From contig SWDT01000253.1 of the NCBI GenBank assembly GCA_009193035.1, positions 53,252 through 117,251 of the forward strand: a stretch of 64,000 bases of DNA. Reading direction: 5' to 3'. Origin of the DNA: Halicephalobus mephisto. Taxonomy: Eukaryota > Nematoda > Chromadorea > Rhabditida > Panagrolaimidae. Below the pieces are notes generated by a model that saw only the letters and a list, made by a program, of their open reading frames with translations, had not been told where the DNA came from and made no database searches. Position 1 is the stretch's first letter; the number at the start of each line of letters is the position of its first letter. This document shows, in pieces, positions 1 through 12,736 of the stretch. The position numbers and the translations under genes are program-made.

Positions 1-32
1 ATTTTAAATGATAAAAAAAACCAAGTTTTAAC

Positions 33-161
33 CAATCGGAACATCCCGACGGCTGTTGCAAACGAATCTTGCAAAAATGGCGAAAATATAAACATTAAAG
101 CTATAGTATCATACAATAAATACTCTGCATCTGCTCCCACCGTTTTCGCATCATCAACAAT
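33..161 (-). CDS. possible 3' exon of the ccm-2-like gene
   Basis: On the minus strand a 43-codon open stretch (starting IVDDAKTVGADAEYLLYD) is bounded by an AAG acceptor and a G/GTTAAA donor, both in phase 0. The last clear exon of the CCM2 orthologue (3444-3774) also ends in phase 0, so a join is possible across a 3.3-kb intron. This is inference only: the opposite strand is also open here, I recognise no homology, and the piece could belong to a different gene whose remainder lies left of the window. Confidence 0.25.
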
Positions 162-3100
162 CTTGAATTCATGTAAAAACTTTAAAAAATAATCAAATTT
201 CTAGTTATAAGTTTAAAAATAAGAAGAAAATTATTAAAAAAATTAAAATCTAAAAAAATACTACCTAAAAATTTATAAACTATTTAATTTTTTAAAAATT
301 ACCTAAAAAGTAAAAAATAATATTCAATTTTCTTTAACTTAAAAAATTTAAAATTATCAAGTATTTAATTTTTTCAAAAAGTAGAAAATTTCAAAAACTA
401 TAAAATATTTAATTTTCTTTAATTTAAAAAATTATTTAACTAAAAATTTTAAAAACTACAAAAATATAAAATTATTCTAAATTTAAAATTTTCAAAAATA
501 GCCGTTTTACTTTTAAAAATCCTTAAAAAATTAATGTGAACAATTTTCTTCAAATTTAAAAACAAACATAAATAATTTCATTCAAAATAAAACATTTTCA
601 AAAAAAATCGATATATAACTTTTTCAAAAATTTTAAAAATATTTCAAAACACAAACCACTTTTAAAAACACTCAAAAATAAAATTCAAAAAACAAAATAT
701 TATTTTCAAAAAAAAAATAAAAATCAAACAATCGTTTCCTTGACGAAAAATTTGTTTCCCAAATTTAAAACATGGACCAACGAACAACACAGCGTCAAAA
801 AAAACCGCCAATACAATGAGCACTCATTGATTGACCATTCTTCCACTCACAACGACAACAATTCAAGATTAACCTCTGCATTCAATTGAGCTTTCGTCTC
901 AAATGGCCAAAGAAAAAATATAAATCTGGATCTTTGCCAAAAAGATTATTTCTCAAAAAAGTAAATAAAAAACTAAAAAGTAATTGAAAAAATTCAAAAA
1001 CCAATTCCAAAAAATTTAAAAATTTTTAAAATAATTTTAATAAAAAAATTAAAAATTGTTTGAAAATTCTCTTTAATCAGAAAATTCCGATAAAAATTTT
1101 AAAATTCACTTTATTTTAAAAAATTTATTTCAAAAAAACAAAATTTATTTTAAAAAAATAAGTTATTTTAAAAAAAGTAAAATTTATTCCAAAAAAACAA
1201 AATTTATTTTAAAAAAATGAGTTATTTTAAAAAAAGCAAAATTAATTTCAAAAAAACAAAATTTATTTAAAAAAAATAAGTTATTTTAAAAAAAGCAAAA
1301 TTTATTTCAAAAAAACAAAATTTATTTTAAAAAAATAAGTTATTTTAAAAAAAGTAAAATTTATTTATAAAATTTAGTGGCCTTGGAAAGGTCGACAACG
1401 GAAGTAAACTCATAGCAGAGAGCAACCTTGACAAACAGGTTAAAATCAGCAGTTAAAATAAAACGCCTCAAAATACAAGAGCAACAGATTTAGCTTCCAC
1501 TTGGTCGCAAACAACTCTGGCGACAAAAAACAAAAAATTGAAATCCCACTACCAATTGATTTAACTAGACAATTGGCCATCACCTGATATTCAAGGAATT
1601 ACGCTGTTGTAAAAATTGAAAACGAACAGACAAAATCGTTTCGAAAAATTTCAGAACTTTTTTATATTTTAATATTTTAGAAGTTAAAAATTCCAAGATT
1701 CCAAAGTTTATATAACATCTTAGAAGATTCTAGAACATGTATAAAATTCCAAAAACCTCAAAAATTTCGAAAAATCCTGAGATTAAAAAACTTTAGGAAT
1801 TTTTAAATTCTAGAACCTTTCAGAATCTCCATTAAGATTCCAGAAAATTTCAAAACTTATTGAATCCCAAAAGTTCCTCCAGTATTTTTCAAACTTCCAG
1901 AACCTCGTCTAAAATCTATAAAATTTAAAATCTTCACAAAATTCCAAAAAACTTACAAAATTCTAAAAAATCTTTAAAAAAACAAAATTTCCAACTGTAA
2001 TTTTTCATCAAATTCAAATTTATAAAAATTCAAAAACAATCCATATTTGATTAAATAAAAACTAAAATTCTTCAAAGTGCCATATTTTCAACTTTCTTAT
2101 TCAATTTTCACCTATTCATTCAATGAACTAAAGTAACCTAGCTCTAGTCTGACATAAAACTGCAGACAAAAAGTAAAAAATGGCACACAAAGCTTCCAAA
2201 AATGTTACATTTCTCAGTCTCTAGTTCCAAAAGACAGAAACGATGGTCAGCCAACTTTAAAAAAGGCAACTAAACATAACCAACAGCTTTATCCTAAAAA
2301 GTACAAATAACCAAGGTATATTTTCAAGGAGGAAAATTTCCAAATAACGTATATTTAAAAATAAAACTTTTCAAAAATACTTAAAAATAATATTTTTTAA
2401 AATTTAAATCTCATAATAATCTTACAAATAAAAAAACAAAAAAAATCTATTTCAAAAAAACCAAAAACTAATAATTTAAATCAAAAAATAAATCGGATAA
2501 ATCCAAAAACCAGATTTTTGAATGATATAATTTCAATTTTTTTTACATAAAAATTCGTCAATTTTTTTAGAGTAACTTATAAAAGACCAAAGTATATCCA
2601 AAGCTTAGAGAAAAATGCACATAAAAATTTTTCAAAACTCACAAGGCACAGCCCCCAAAACTAGAGCATATATTTCACAGAAAAAAAACGAAAAAAAAAA
2701 GATTCAAGCATTATTGAAAAAATTGTAATTTGACGATGCCTAAGGCACATGCGCATCACGGGTCCTGGAAAAACAAAAAAGACAACAATTTTCCTAAAAG
2801 AAAATAAGATTATTTATAAAATAGAATAATCTTAAAAATCCTCGAAAATTAGATTCAAGACAAAAATTTTGATCAACACAAATTTTATTTTTTCTTCAAG
2901 TTTTAAATTTTTCCGAGTAAGGTTAATTCAACGCGTTCTCGACAAAGCCTCGATAAAATTCAGAAGTAGTTGTTGAGTTAAGATAAAAGAAACATCAAGG
3001 TCGGAAAGATAAGACAAAATGAAGTCAATTTCGCCTTATAAAAAATAATTCCGGGAAAATTATTGTTTTAACGACTTAATCGCAGTTAAAATCTTATAAA

Positions 3101-3443
3101 AAAAATCGAATTTTTTCCAAAAATTTAATTAAATTTAAACCTTTACAAAAAAAATTATTTTATTTTTAAATGATTTTATAAAAAAATTTATTTTTTAAAT
3201 GATTTTATAAAAAAATTACTTAAATTTATTTTTTGAATGATTTTATAAATTTTTTTAAAAATACTCAAATAAAATTTCTCTTTTTCGATGACTGTGAAAA
3301 TTTAATTTTTACAAAAATTACTTCTTTAAAATTTACATTTTTAAAATAATTTATTAAAAGTTAATTTTCAAAAAATTCATTTTTTTTAACAACTTTATAA
3401 AATAATTCCGGCAAAATTTCAAATTATTAAAAATTGAACCAAC
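162..3443. other. AT-rich stretch without a supported gene
   Basis: Probably the last intron, or the 3' flank, of the ccm-2-like gene. It is mostly A/T homopolymer-rich sequence. Less AT-rich islands occur at about 730-920, 1378-1560, 2100-2290 and 2720-2770. Short open stretches can be read in the 1378-1560 island on the minus strand, but with no convincing splice sites or homology. I assign no gene. Confidence 0.5.
1118..1372. repeat. tandem repeat, unit about 60 bp
   Basis: About four imperfect copies of a 60-bp unit built from AAATTTATTTTAAAAAAATA and a GTTATTTTAAAAAAAGC-like half follow each other. It is a simple AT-rich tandem repeat. Confidence 0.7.
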
Positions 3444-6400
3444 CTGAGTATTGGCCGACATTTGAACATTGTCTGACTGTTTTCTAAGTTTACTGAAGAA
3501 ACTACGAAGTCCACTTTGATTCGACCGTGCAGATGGTGTATGATTAGAATTCGTTGACATGATTCCTATATTATTAATTTTTTCAACTTCGTACGTTAAA
3601 CAAGATGATAGTCGTTTTAAACCAAGTCTATTAAATTCAGAATGTGGTGGGTAATCGCATCCGTTGGGGCAAGAACTGAATTCTTGTGACCGATAGTGAT
3701 AATTTTCTGGTGGCGGCAGTGCGACGCTTCGTGAGCTGCGATGATCCTTCGCAGCAGCACAACAGCAGAATAATCTGAAAATTAATCACAAAATTCACGT
3801 CAAAAAAGTAAAAAAAAAACCAACTTTTAAATAGTACCGTTAAAAATTTAAAAAAACAGCCTCAAAAAACCTAAAAAACAAGGAAATGAAGGAAATATGG
3901 ATAATAAAAAAGATAAAATCGTGACATAAACACATGACAAGTTGACAATTTTCAAATTTAAGTTTATTGAGGAATGTAAGGCAAAAAACCAGGAATTGCG
4001 GATGAGGTCGTCCAAGGTCATCTCGAAGGAAATACGCCACTGAATTCACTGAAAAACAAGGCTTATCAACAACAACGATAAAAACTGCCCATGGACAAAT
4101 TAATGAGAATAAAAATTTCAATGTAAACAATTTGAAAAAATTATTTTTTAAATTCTAAACTTTCTAAAATCAATTAACAAAAAAATTTAAACATAATTTC
4201 GAAAATTTGGTTTTTTAAAACTTATTTAACTTTGGAAATTCAGTTTTTCTAAAATTAATAACATTTAATTTCTTTAAAATTTCAAAAATATTCTTCTTAA
4301 AGTTTTTTAACAAAAATATTCCTTGACAGAATTCCGAAAATTCAACGATGCGAATCGGTCTGACAATCCTTTTGAATAATGTAATCGAAACAAAATTGAT
4401 TTTGAAAAATACTTTTAATAGAAATGAAATTATAAAAAATGATGGATGAGAAATTTAAAAAAACAAACCTGATTGAATCGAATGCAGGTGATCCCCCTTC
4501 TGTCAGACTCATTTCGGCAGTCAATAAAGGCGAATTTGCAGCGTTTTCCGTGATTCCGTTTGCAATGAGGAACTTACTCAACTGTTCCAGATCCTCGGGA
4601 GCAATTCCTCGTAACAGATGTTTCATTCCTAAAAAACCATATATAAACTACTTCCAAAACGGTCTCAAAACGAATTTTCAAAACTTTAGAAATCAAACTA
4701 TCCTAAAACCTTTAATTTTATGTAATTATTTTGTAACTTACAAAAAAACCATATATAAACTACTTTACAAAAAAGTCTCAAAACGAATTTTCAAAATTTT
4801 ATAAATCAAACTATTCTAAAACTTTTAATTTTACATAATTATTTTGTAATTTTATAGCATTTTATAGTAATCTATAACAAAAAATCATATATTAACTACT
4901 TTCTAAAATTACTTCGAAGCGAAATTTTGCAAGTTTTTAAAAATCAAGTTGGTCTAAAAATTTGGATTCCACTTGATAATTTCGTACTCACTTATAATAT
5001 AAAAACTATATATGGACTCTTTCACAAATGGTCTCGACGCGAAATTTCGAGAAATCCAAGAGGCCTAAAATTTTGATTTCGCGATTGAATTTTCTGAACT
5101 ATATCTTTTTTACATGGATCTAAACTTTTCCGGATCAAAGTATATACAGTACAGAAATCTCCATCTACCTTGATGGATTAAGGATTATATATGAAATTAC
5201 TAAAAATACCTAAAAACCGTACTTAACTCAAAAGTACCTCATCGAACATGGATTACCTTGACTGCACATACAAATATCAATAAAAATATCTAAATAAACA
5301 TCCATATATGAAAACAAACCCAAAATAAAAGTAGATTATCGTAAAAAAGAGAAATCCAATGGGAAATCATTGCAAAAATTGGAGCGAAGGAGAGTGGACT
5401 GTGCAATTTGCAGATTTTTGCAAAAAAACCCGCGGGTGCAGAAAAAGAAACAAAATCGGTGCGCGTTGGCATTTGACTGGTCGTGATTTCCAGACAAACA
5501 AATGTTTTTCAAAGTGCTATCCAATGATAGTGTTTTTTATTTTTCAATAATAGTGTTTTTTTTTAAATTTTTAAGATTTTTTGAAAATAGTACTGTAACT
5601 TATTTTTTTAACTTAAAAAATTTTTTTTGACATTTTTTAAAGATTTTTTTTAGTTTTTTTAATTGATTTTTTTAAAAATTTGTTGTTTTTTTTAAAATTT
5701 TTTTGATTTTTTTTGAAAATAGTACTGTAGTTTATTTTTTTTTAATTTTTTGGTTTTTTTAAATTTAAAAAAAATTTTTTTTTTACTTTTTTTTAAAATT
5801 TTTTAAGATTTTTTTGATTTTTTTTTGAACTTTTTTGATTTTTTTTGAAAATAGTACTGTAACTTACGAGCTAGAAGATGTTTTCGCTCAGGACCGTAGA
5901 TCTCTAAAGTTTTCTGGCCGAACTCGAGGATGGGGATCTCGCCCTGTCTCCACCGCCTCATCAGAATCGCGAATTGGTTCAGTTCGGCCTGGCTCAGACA
6001 TACTGAAATCTGAAAAATATTCATCAAATATTTATAATTCATCTAATTGGAGCTCGAGAAAGATGTTTCAGTTTCGTATTTTAGGCCTTGAATTATGTAT
6101 CATTTTCCAAAGGAAACGAAACCACCACAGTTGGGAAATTTTGTTTTTTCAGAAAGGAGAGGCTTGGTTTCCTCAGTCCGGGCTTAGCTGGAAAAAGCAA
6201 AAACCGCGACCAATGACCCTTTTGTTCCGGAAGAAAATAATTATTCACCGAACTAATGTCGTACTACATGAAAAATTTAGAAAATTTAAAAATTTGAAAA
6301 ATAAATTTAACATAGAAATTAAATTTTAATTTAAAAATTGTCTTATTTAAAAAAAGATTTAAGTTTTTTAAAATAATTTTGAAAGAAATTTAGAAAATTT

Positions 6401-9400
6401 AAAAATTTTTAAAATAAATTTAACATAAAAATTGAATTTTAAATCTTAGTTCAAAAATTATCTTATTTAAAAAAATTAAAAAATAAAATAAAAAATTTTT
6501 TAAAGTAATTTTGAAATAAATTTCATAAAAAAATTTAATTTAAAAAATTTTTAAAGTAATTTCAAAGTAAATTAAATTTTAAACCTTAGTTCAAAAATTA
6601 CTTTATTCAAAAAATAAAGTTAAAAGCTTTTAAAATTATTTCAAAACAAATTAAATTTTAAATCTTAGTTTAAAAATTATCTTATTTAAAAAATTAAAAA
6701 AAATGATCTTAAAAAGAAATTTTCAAAATTTTTATTTTCGGATAAGTTTGAAAATTATTTTTTTCAAAAAATGGAAATTAAAAAATTTAATATTTTAATT
6801 CAAAAATTATGTTATTTAAAAAATAATTCTAAAAAGAAATTTTTAAAATTTTAAAAAAAGTTTAAAATGTAAAATTTGAGACCGTTTTTCGAAAATTAAG
6901 TTATTTTTGAAAAATGAGATTTAAAAAATGGTCTCAACACGAAATGCCGAAATCTTGAGGAAATTTCAGAATCTCCAAATTCGGAAATTTCTAAAATTAT
7001 GTTTTTTTTTAAAATTAATAAATAAAAAAATAAAATTTTAAAAAAATAAGAAATTTTTAAATAAAAAAAATTAAATTTAAAGAAATTGAACATTTTTAAA
7101 TTGAAAAAAATTTAAATTTTAAATATTTAAAAAAAAATAAACATTTTAAAAAAGATGAAAATTTAAAAAAATGGATTTTAATTGAAATTAAATTGATTCT
7201 TTTTTTTTTTGAAGAAAATAGAAAAAAAGAATTCTTGAATTAAAAATTGACAGTAATTGGAGTAAAACAAAATGGACTAAAATTAACGGTCTTTTTTCGA
7301 ATAAAAAAGTAATTGACTAACTGATGAAAATAATAAATTTTTTTTTAAATTTAGAAAATACAACTAAAGTTCCAGACCAGCTATAGAAAATTTTACTAGT
7401 TCTCATTCGGTTTTGAAAAAGTTTTTTGCTTTTCAGAACTCCTCCTCTTGCCCGCCGGCAAGAAAGCAACTCCCTTAGCTCGTCATTTGGTCTCCTACTT
7501 TTTTTATTCCAGCTTTTTTAAAAAGAGAAAACTTGGCAGAAAACGAAGTAAGACCGGAAATTTCAGCGACTGGCTTTTTGTCACTTTTTTGCTCTTCATT
7601 CTCGAATTAAATAAAAGTCACTTTTCCAAAAAATGAGCTACTCATTGCCTTAGGGGATGAGATTGATAAAAATGAAAGTTGAATAGACTAATTTTAATTT
7701 TTTATTTTTAAAAAGTCAAAGTTTACCATAGTGATGTACTCCGTGATCATCTCCTCGCCCTGAGGGGACGAGGCCGTGGTCGAAGAAGAGATGGTCTGGC
7801 TGTACTCGGTCACCACTGCTGGAGACTGGAGTCCAGCTCCTGACGTCTCCGCTAAAACAATATAAATTTAATTAAATACGATATAGCCCGTGATTTCGAA
7901 ATAATTGCCTCTAATTTGATTAACTATCAAGTAATAAGAAAGTACTGTATATTTTTGGACTTTTTAGAACATGCTCTATAATTTGAGATATATACGATGT
8001 ATCTAGGATTTCCGCTTCAGAAGTTGTGACGTTTGCAAATGAAGTTACTGTATGTTCAACGGTATTGGAATCATGACTTGTAATTCGGTTAATTATATAG
8101 TAATAGTAAAGCACCGTATGTTACTGGAATCCATACAGTAGACTCTGCAATTTGGACTGCACTTGATGTCACTAAGGTTTCTGCTTCAGAAGTTGTGACG
8201 TTTGTGAAACAAATTACCGTATGGTCAATAATTTTAGAGTTATTAGTTATAATTTGTTTCAATTTTTAACAACAGTAAAGTACTATATATTGTTAATATC
8301 CTCTTAATCAGACCTACAATTTGAGCTATTAGTTATATCACTAAAGTTTCTATTTTAGAAATTATGGCATTTGTAAAATAAATTGCTGTATGGTCAGTGA
8401 TTTTAAAACTACTGACTGAGTTTTGTTTCATAATACAGTAATAGGGAAGTGTTATATATCGCTGGAATCGCTACAGCGAGGTCTACAAATAGAGATATAT
8501 ATGAGGTTTGTGAAGTTTCAACTTGAGAAGTTACGACAGTTGAAACACAAATTACATTATGTTCAATAATTCTGTAATTATTGATTGCAATTTGTTTTAT
8601 AATACAGTAATAGGGAAGTGTTATATATCGCTGGAATCGCTACAACGAGGTCTACAAATAGAGATATATATGGAGTTTGTGAAACTTCAACTTGAGAAGT
8701 TACGACAGTTGAAACACGTTACAACCTACATCTTTGAATATGCATGTCATGTTTCGTAGTGAAATTACATACCGTAATCATTTGCAAATATGGCCATTTT
8801 GCTTATGTTTTTTGTGTTTTTGTTGTTCGTGTTAGCGATTGTTTCTTTATAAGCCGTCTGGAAGCAGTTGTCGATGTGGTTGCAGATCTCCTCGGCGTAA
8901 TCCTGCAAAATCTTAATTTTGATTCCCTCAAAAAACACAAACCTTTGTTTTTGTAAAAATGACCGCTAAATCGTTTATTTCATTTCCGGATTCAATTTTC
9001 AAAGGAATAATATTAAATCCGTCTTCAATAACCAAGCCTACAGAAGCCAGCATGTTTATCGGGACAGTCAATAAAATTTTCTAAAATTAAAATAATCAAA
9101 TTTATCTATTATCTCAAAAAATCAGAATTTACGTATTTTCTCAGATTCTCACTTGAACGAAATATTGTCACTAAATTTTTTTGTTTACTTTTCCTCTAAG
9201 CACCCCCACAACCCCGGCTGCATTGGCGTTTCCAAAAGACTGGTAAAATAAAGGAATTTAGAGACGATTGTCAAGTTTTACTTGGTTTAACTAATCTTGG
9301 TATTTCAAAAGCAGACAAAAATTCTCTCGTCACGAATTTCCCGAATTTTGAAATTTAAATATTTTTAAAAATTACAATATTAAAAAAAAACAAATTTTTA

Positions 9401-12400
9401 AAATTCGAATTTATATATTTTTTTATTTATATTTTTTTTGTAGAATTATGGTATTTTGGAAATTGGAAAATTCTCTCGACAGATTTTCGAAGAACCTAAA
9501 ATTTTTAAAATGTTTATGGAATTATGTTATTTAAAAAAACACAGATAAGTGTTGTTGAAAAATTGTCTCGAGAAAAATTTTTGATTTTTTAGAAACTTTT
9601 AACATTTTTGAATTTAGAAATTTACTGAATTATGGTATTGTTAAAACAGAAACTAAATTTAAAAAAAGGATTCGAAGCGTGGAATACTGTAGGACATGGA
9701 TGAGACTCTCGGTTGTAATTTTTTTTAAATTATTTTAATAATTGTTATTTCTGTCTTCTTACGCTGGATTTCGAAGGATTCCAAAGATTTTCCAAAATGT
9801 TAGAATCAACTACAAAAATCCGGAAAATTTCGAAATCTTTCAGTCAATTTTGGAAGCTTTCAAAAAATTCCAAATATTTCCATCGGATTCTAAAAACTTC
9901 CAAATTTTAGAAAATTTCAGATTTTTTCGAAAGATTCTGGAAAACTTCAAAAAACTTTCAAATTTTGGAAAATTTCAGAATTTTTCGAAAGATTCTGAAA
10001 AATTCTAAAAACTTTCAAATTTTAGAAAATTTCAGATTTTTTCGAAAGATTCTGGAAAACTTCAAAAAATTTCAAACATTTCCATCGGATTCTAGAAAAT
10101 TTCAAAAAATTTCAAATTTTAGAAGATTTCGAAATCTTTCAGTAAATTCTGGAAAATTTTATAAAATCCTAAATATTTCCATCGGATTCTGAAGGATTTT
10201 GAAAAATTCTAAAACTTTTTTAAACTTTTTCACTGTCTTCAAAAATTCGGAATTTTTAAAATTAAAAAAACCAAATTAAACACCTGATCTTGATTTTTGG
10301 AAGTAATCTTGACTCCATCGCATCCGATCTCCAAAACGGCGTCTTCCTGGATGGATTTACCAGATCCATGGAATGTTATTTCTCCGTTACTCTGAAAAAA
10401 TTAATAAAATAATTATCAAAAATAAATTTTTTACTTCTGCAGAATCTAGGACCTTCAACAAATCCGTCCTGCTCATCGGATCGATGTCGTATCTGACATC
10501 TCGAATCCAGCCCGCATACTGAAAATTTTTATTTTTTAGTTTAAAAAAACAAAAAACGTTTTTTTTTTCAATTTTGGCTTTCAAGCGGAAAATTTTTAAA
10601 TTTTAAATATTTTTTAAGAAATAATTAAAAATTAATAAAATTAAATTCCTAAAAAATTTCAAATCAATTCATAAAAAAACAAAAAAAAATATATTTTTAA
10701 AATTAATTCAAAAAAATTTGAATTTAGAAAAAAACAAAAAATATATTTTTAAAATTAATTCAAAAAAATTTTAAAAAATTTAAATTTCTTTTTAAATTTA
10801 TAAAAATTTTTTGAACATGTACTTTAAAATTTTTAAAATTAACAATTAAAATTGAAAAAAGTCTAAATGGATAAAATTAGTCTGAAATTGTTTACACAGA
10901 TGAAAATTGATTGGGACCAGTTTTCTTACATTATCATAAATCACATTTAAATAAAACATTAGGATTAAAAAGGATCAAATTGATTTTCGGGATTAACATC
11001 AACTTCATAAAAAATAAAAATCGTTAATAATGGATAAAAAATAAATAAATTTAAAATCGGAATTCCGAAATTTTATGATTTTTACAGTACGAATCAGATA
11101 ATTTTACACAAAAAAGTAATTTTCGATCTGGTAACAATTGTGAAATATGACAAAAATGAAATACAATCGTCGCATTTTCATGAATATTGGACATTACGAA
11201 GATTAAAACCTAATAGTGCTTATTTGTATTTGTTACTGAACCAAAAGTTACTTTTTTATTTGTAGAGATTTTAGATAGTGTCTATTTTTAATTCCAATTA
11301 GGACTGTCCAGTCACTATCCAGACTTTATTGGACCTGCTAAAATCACTATCCAAAAACAGCTCTAGTACACACAAAAAAAGTAACTTTTATTTTTTAACA
11401 ATTGCGAAATGTGACATAATCGTCATATTATGAATATTTAACATCTGTGATGGAAATTGTAACAAAATAATAACGATTTGTATTTCTTACTGTACAAAAG
11501 TCACTTTTTTGTGTATGTTCAAATTCGGAAATTTTCGAAAAAATTTTGTAAAATAAAAACTTGATCGACATCCATCAAATTGAAAAAATAAAATTGCTCA
11601 AATTGGTACTCAATAATTACATTATTGTAAAAATTTGATTTTATTAAAAAATTTTCAATAATTTTCTAGAAAATTTCGAAATTTTTAGTTCTACCAAATT
11701 CCAAAAGTTTTATTTGAATTTTAGAAACTTTTAAAAATTCGATCTGGATTTTGAAAAGTTCAAAAAATTGTGAAATTCTAAAAAATCTAAAATTTTCGAC
11801 GAAATTCGAGAAAATTCGAAAAATTTAGAATTTTTAAAATTTCAAAAATTTAGAATTTTTAAAATTTCAAAAATTTAGAATTTTTAGAATTTCAAAAATT
11901 TAGAATTTTTAAAATTTCGAAAATTTAAATTTTTAAAATTTCAGAAATTTATAATTTTTAGAATTTCTAAGATTCTGAAATTTTTTAAAATTGAGTAATT
12001 TCGAAATTTTCAAAAAATGTAATATTGAACAAATATGAAAATAAGTAAAATGTCAAAAATTAAAGATCTAATCATAGTTGTCACGACAGCTGAAGGAACA
12101 AAGTAGACATTGCCATCTTGGAAATTTTTATTTAATAAAAAAATAAATTACAACTTGTATTTATCATCCGAATTTCAAACAACTAAAAATTTCAAATAAT
12201 AAAAAAAATAAAAAATAAAAAAATGAACAAAAGAATTCCGCGCAGGATTTATTTTTCAAAATAAATAAAAAAGTTTGATTTTTTTCAAAATAAAATTCAA
12301 AATTTTTATTTTTAGAATTAAATTTTAAAAATCAAATTTTTATTTTTCGAATAAACTTTTTAATCTACAAAGTTAAATTTTTTTTATTTTAAAAATACTT

Positions 12401-12736
12401 TTTTTTAATTTTAAAGTTTTTAAAAATAAATTTCAATTTTTTTATTTCAAAAATACTTTTTTTAATTTTTAATTTTAAAGATAAATTTAAAAAAACTTTT
12501 TTTTAACTTTAAAGATAAATTTTTTATTTCAAAAATACTTTTCTTAATTTTTAATTTTAAAGATAAATTTTAAAATACTTTTTTTTATTTTAAAGATAAT
12601 TTTTTAATTTTAAAATAGTTTTTTTTTAATTTTAAAAATTAATTTTTAATTTTAAAATACTTTTTTTTTAATTTTAAAAATTAATTTTTAATTTTAAAAT
12701 TACCTTTACATTGAAGGACCGAAGTGATTCAAACAT
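3444..12736 (-). CDS. ccm-2: CCM2 (malcavernin) orthologue, PTB + harmonin-homology domain scaffold
   Basis: Ten exons (complement): 12704-12736, 10435-10518, 10284-10391, 9189-9239, 8943-9080, 8773-8902, 7727-7851, 5868-6009, 4469-4628, 3444-3774; all phases agree. The start is ATG at 12736: the same exon has an in-frame stop upstream and a TTTCAG acceptor at about 12793. Residues 1-170 form a PTB domain (VKYAGWIRDV; SRTDLLKVLD; TVPINMLASVG; helix EEICNHIDNCFQTAY). Residues about 205-300 match the CCM2 C-terminal harmonin-homology domain (LSQAELNQFAILM; EFGQKTLEIYGPERKHLL; APEDLEQLSKFLIANGI). In animals CCM2 is a cytoplasmic adaptor linking KRIT1 and CCM3/MEKK3 signalling. The last exon adds a 110-residue Cys-, Pro- and Ser-containing tail with no family match known to me and ends at a donor, so the true C-terminus lies further left. 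A skipped exon-like piece at 3990-4048 could be an alternative exon. Confidence 0.85.
4629..5867. other. ccm-2 intron between the two HHD exons
   Basis: Intron of about 1.24 kb. It holds degenerate near-repeats around 4630-5060 (blocks with CGAAATTTTC and aaaaccatatata) and a non-AT island at 5355-5520 that is open on both strands. The island has no convincing splice sites in phase with the gene, so I call no exon. Confidence 0.5.
6010..7726. other. ccm-2 intron with one less AT-rich island
   Basis: AT-rich intron. The stretch 6045-6270 and a smaller one at 7430-7640 have near-normal base composition and are open on the plus strand. No splice sites in phase with ccm-2 and no homology are visible. 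They could hold a non-coding RNA, a regulatory element or an old gene fragment. Confidence 0.4.
7930..8725. repeat. tandem array of about five 165-170 bp units in a ccm-2 intron
   Basis: Units begin near 7930, 8097, 8270, 8430 and 8598. Each starts with an acagtaatagnnaagt-like motif, followed by a gtatattnctggaatc block and a later agaagttncgac block. The last two units are almost identical over more than 110 bp; the first three have diverged. The array fills the intron between the exons ending at 7851 and starting at 8773. Confidence 0.8.
9790..10230. repeat. imperfect short-period repeat (TTTCNGATTTTTTCGAAAGATTCTG)
   Basis: Blocks resembling aattttagaaaatttcaga and ttcgaaagattctggaaaac recur three to four times between 9840 and 10190 inside a ccm-2 intron. 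The open reading frames seen here are F/K/N-rich by-products of the repeat. Confidence 0.6.
11107..11264. mobile_element. MITE-like element, family A copy 1
   Basis: The element starts acacaaaaaagtaattttcg and ends ccaaaagttacttttttatt, giving terminal inverted repeats. The interior matches copies at 11369, 22471 and 22717 (gtaacaattgtgaaat near the left end, nntttgtattnnttactgaacc near the right end). It is about 158 bp with no coding capacity. Confidence 0.75.
11369..11517. mobile_element. MITE-like element, family A copy 2
   Basis: Starts acacaaaaaaagtaactttt and ends aaaagtcacttttttgtgt, near-perfect inverted ends. The interior shares acaattgcgaaatgtgacat and the cgatttgtatttcttac block with the other family A copies. 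It lies about 105 bp from copy 1, so the two sit as a pair. Confidence 0.8.

Larger units (their letters stand above)
10519..12703. other. first ccm-2 intron (2.2 kb), AT-rich with two MITE-like copies
   Basis: Apart from the two elements listed separately and a 27-bp-period tandem repeat (about 11815-11960, aatttagaatttttaaaatt units), I see only AT-rich sequence and T-tract repeats at 12290-12700. The size and position make it a candidate for an intronic enhancer, but no motif supports that directly. Confidence 0.5.

Noticed and set aside
5355..5524. Small basic Cys-containing plus-strand ORF in a ccm-2 intron
   Set aside because: Open on both strands, no splice or promoter support, and not in phase with ccm-2; left as intron sequence.
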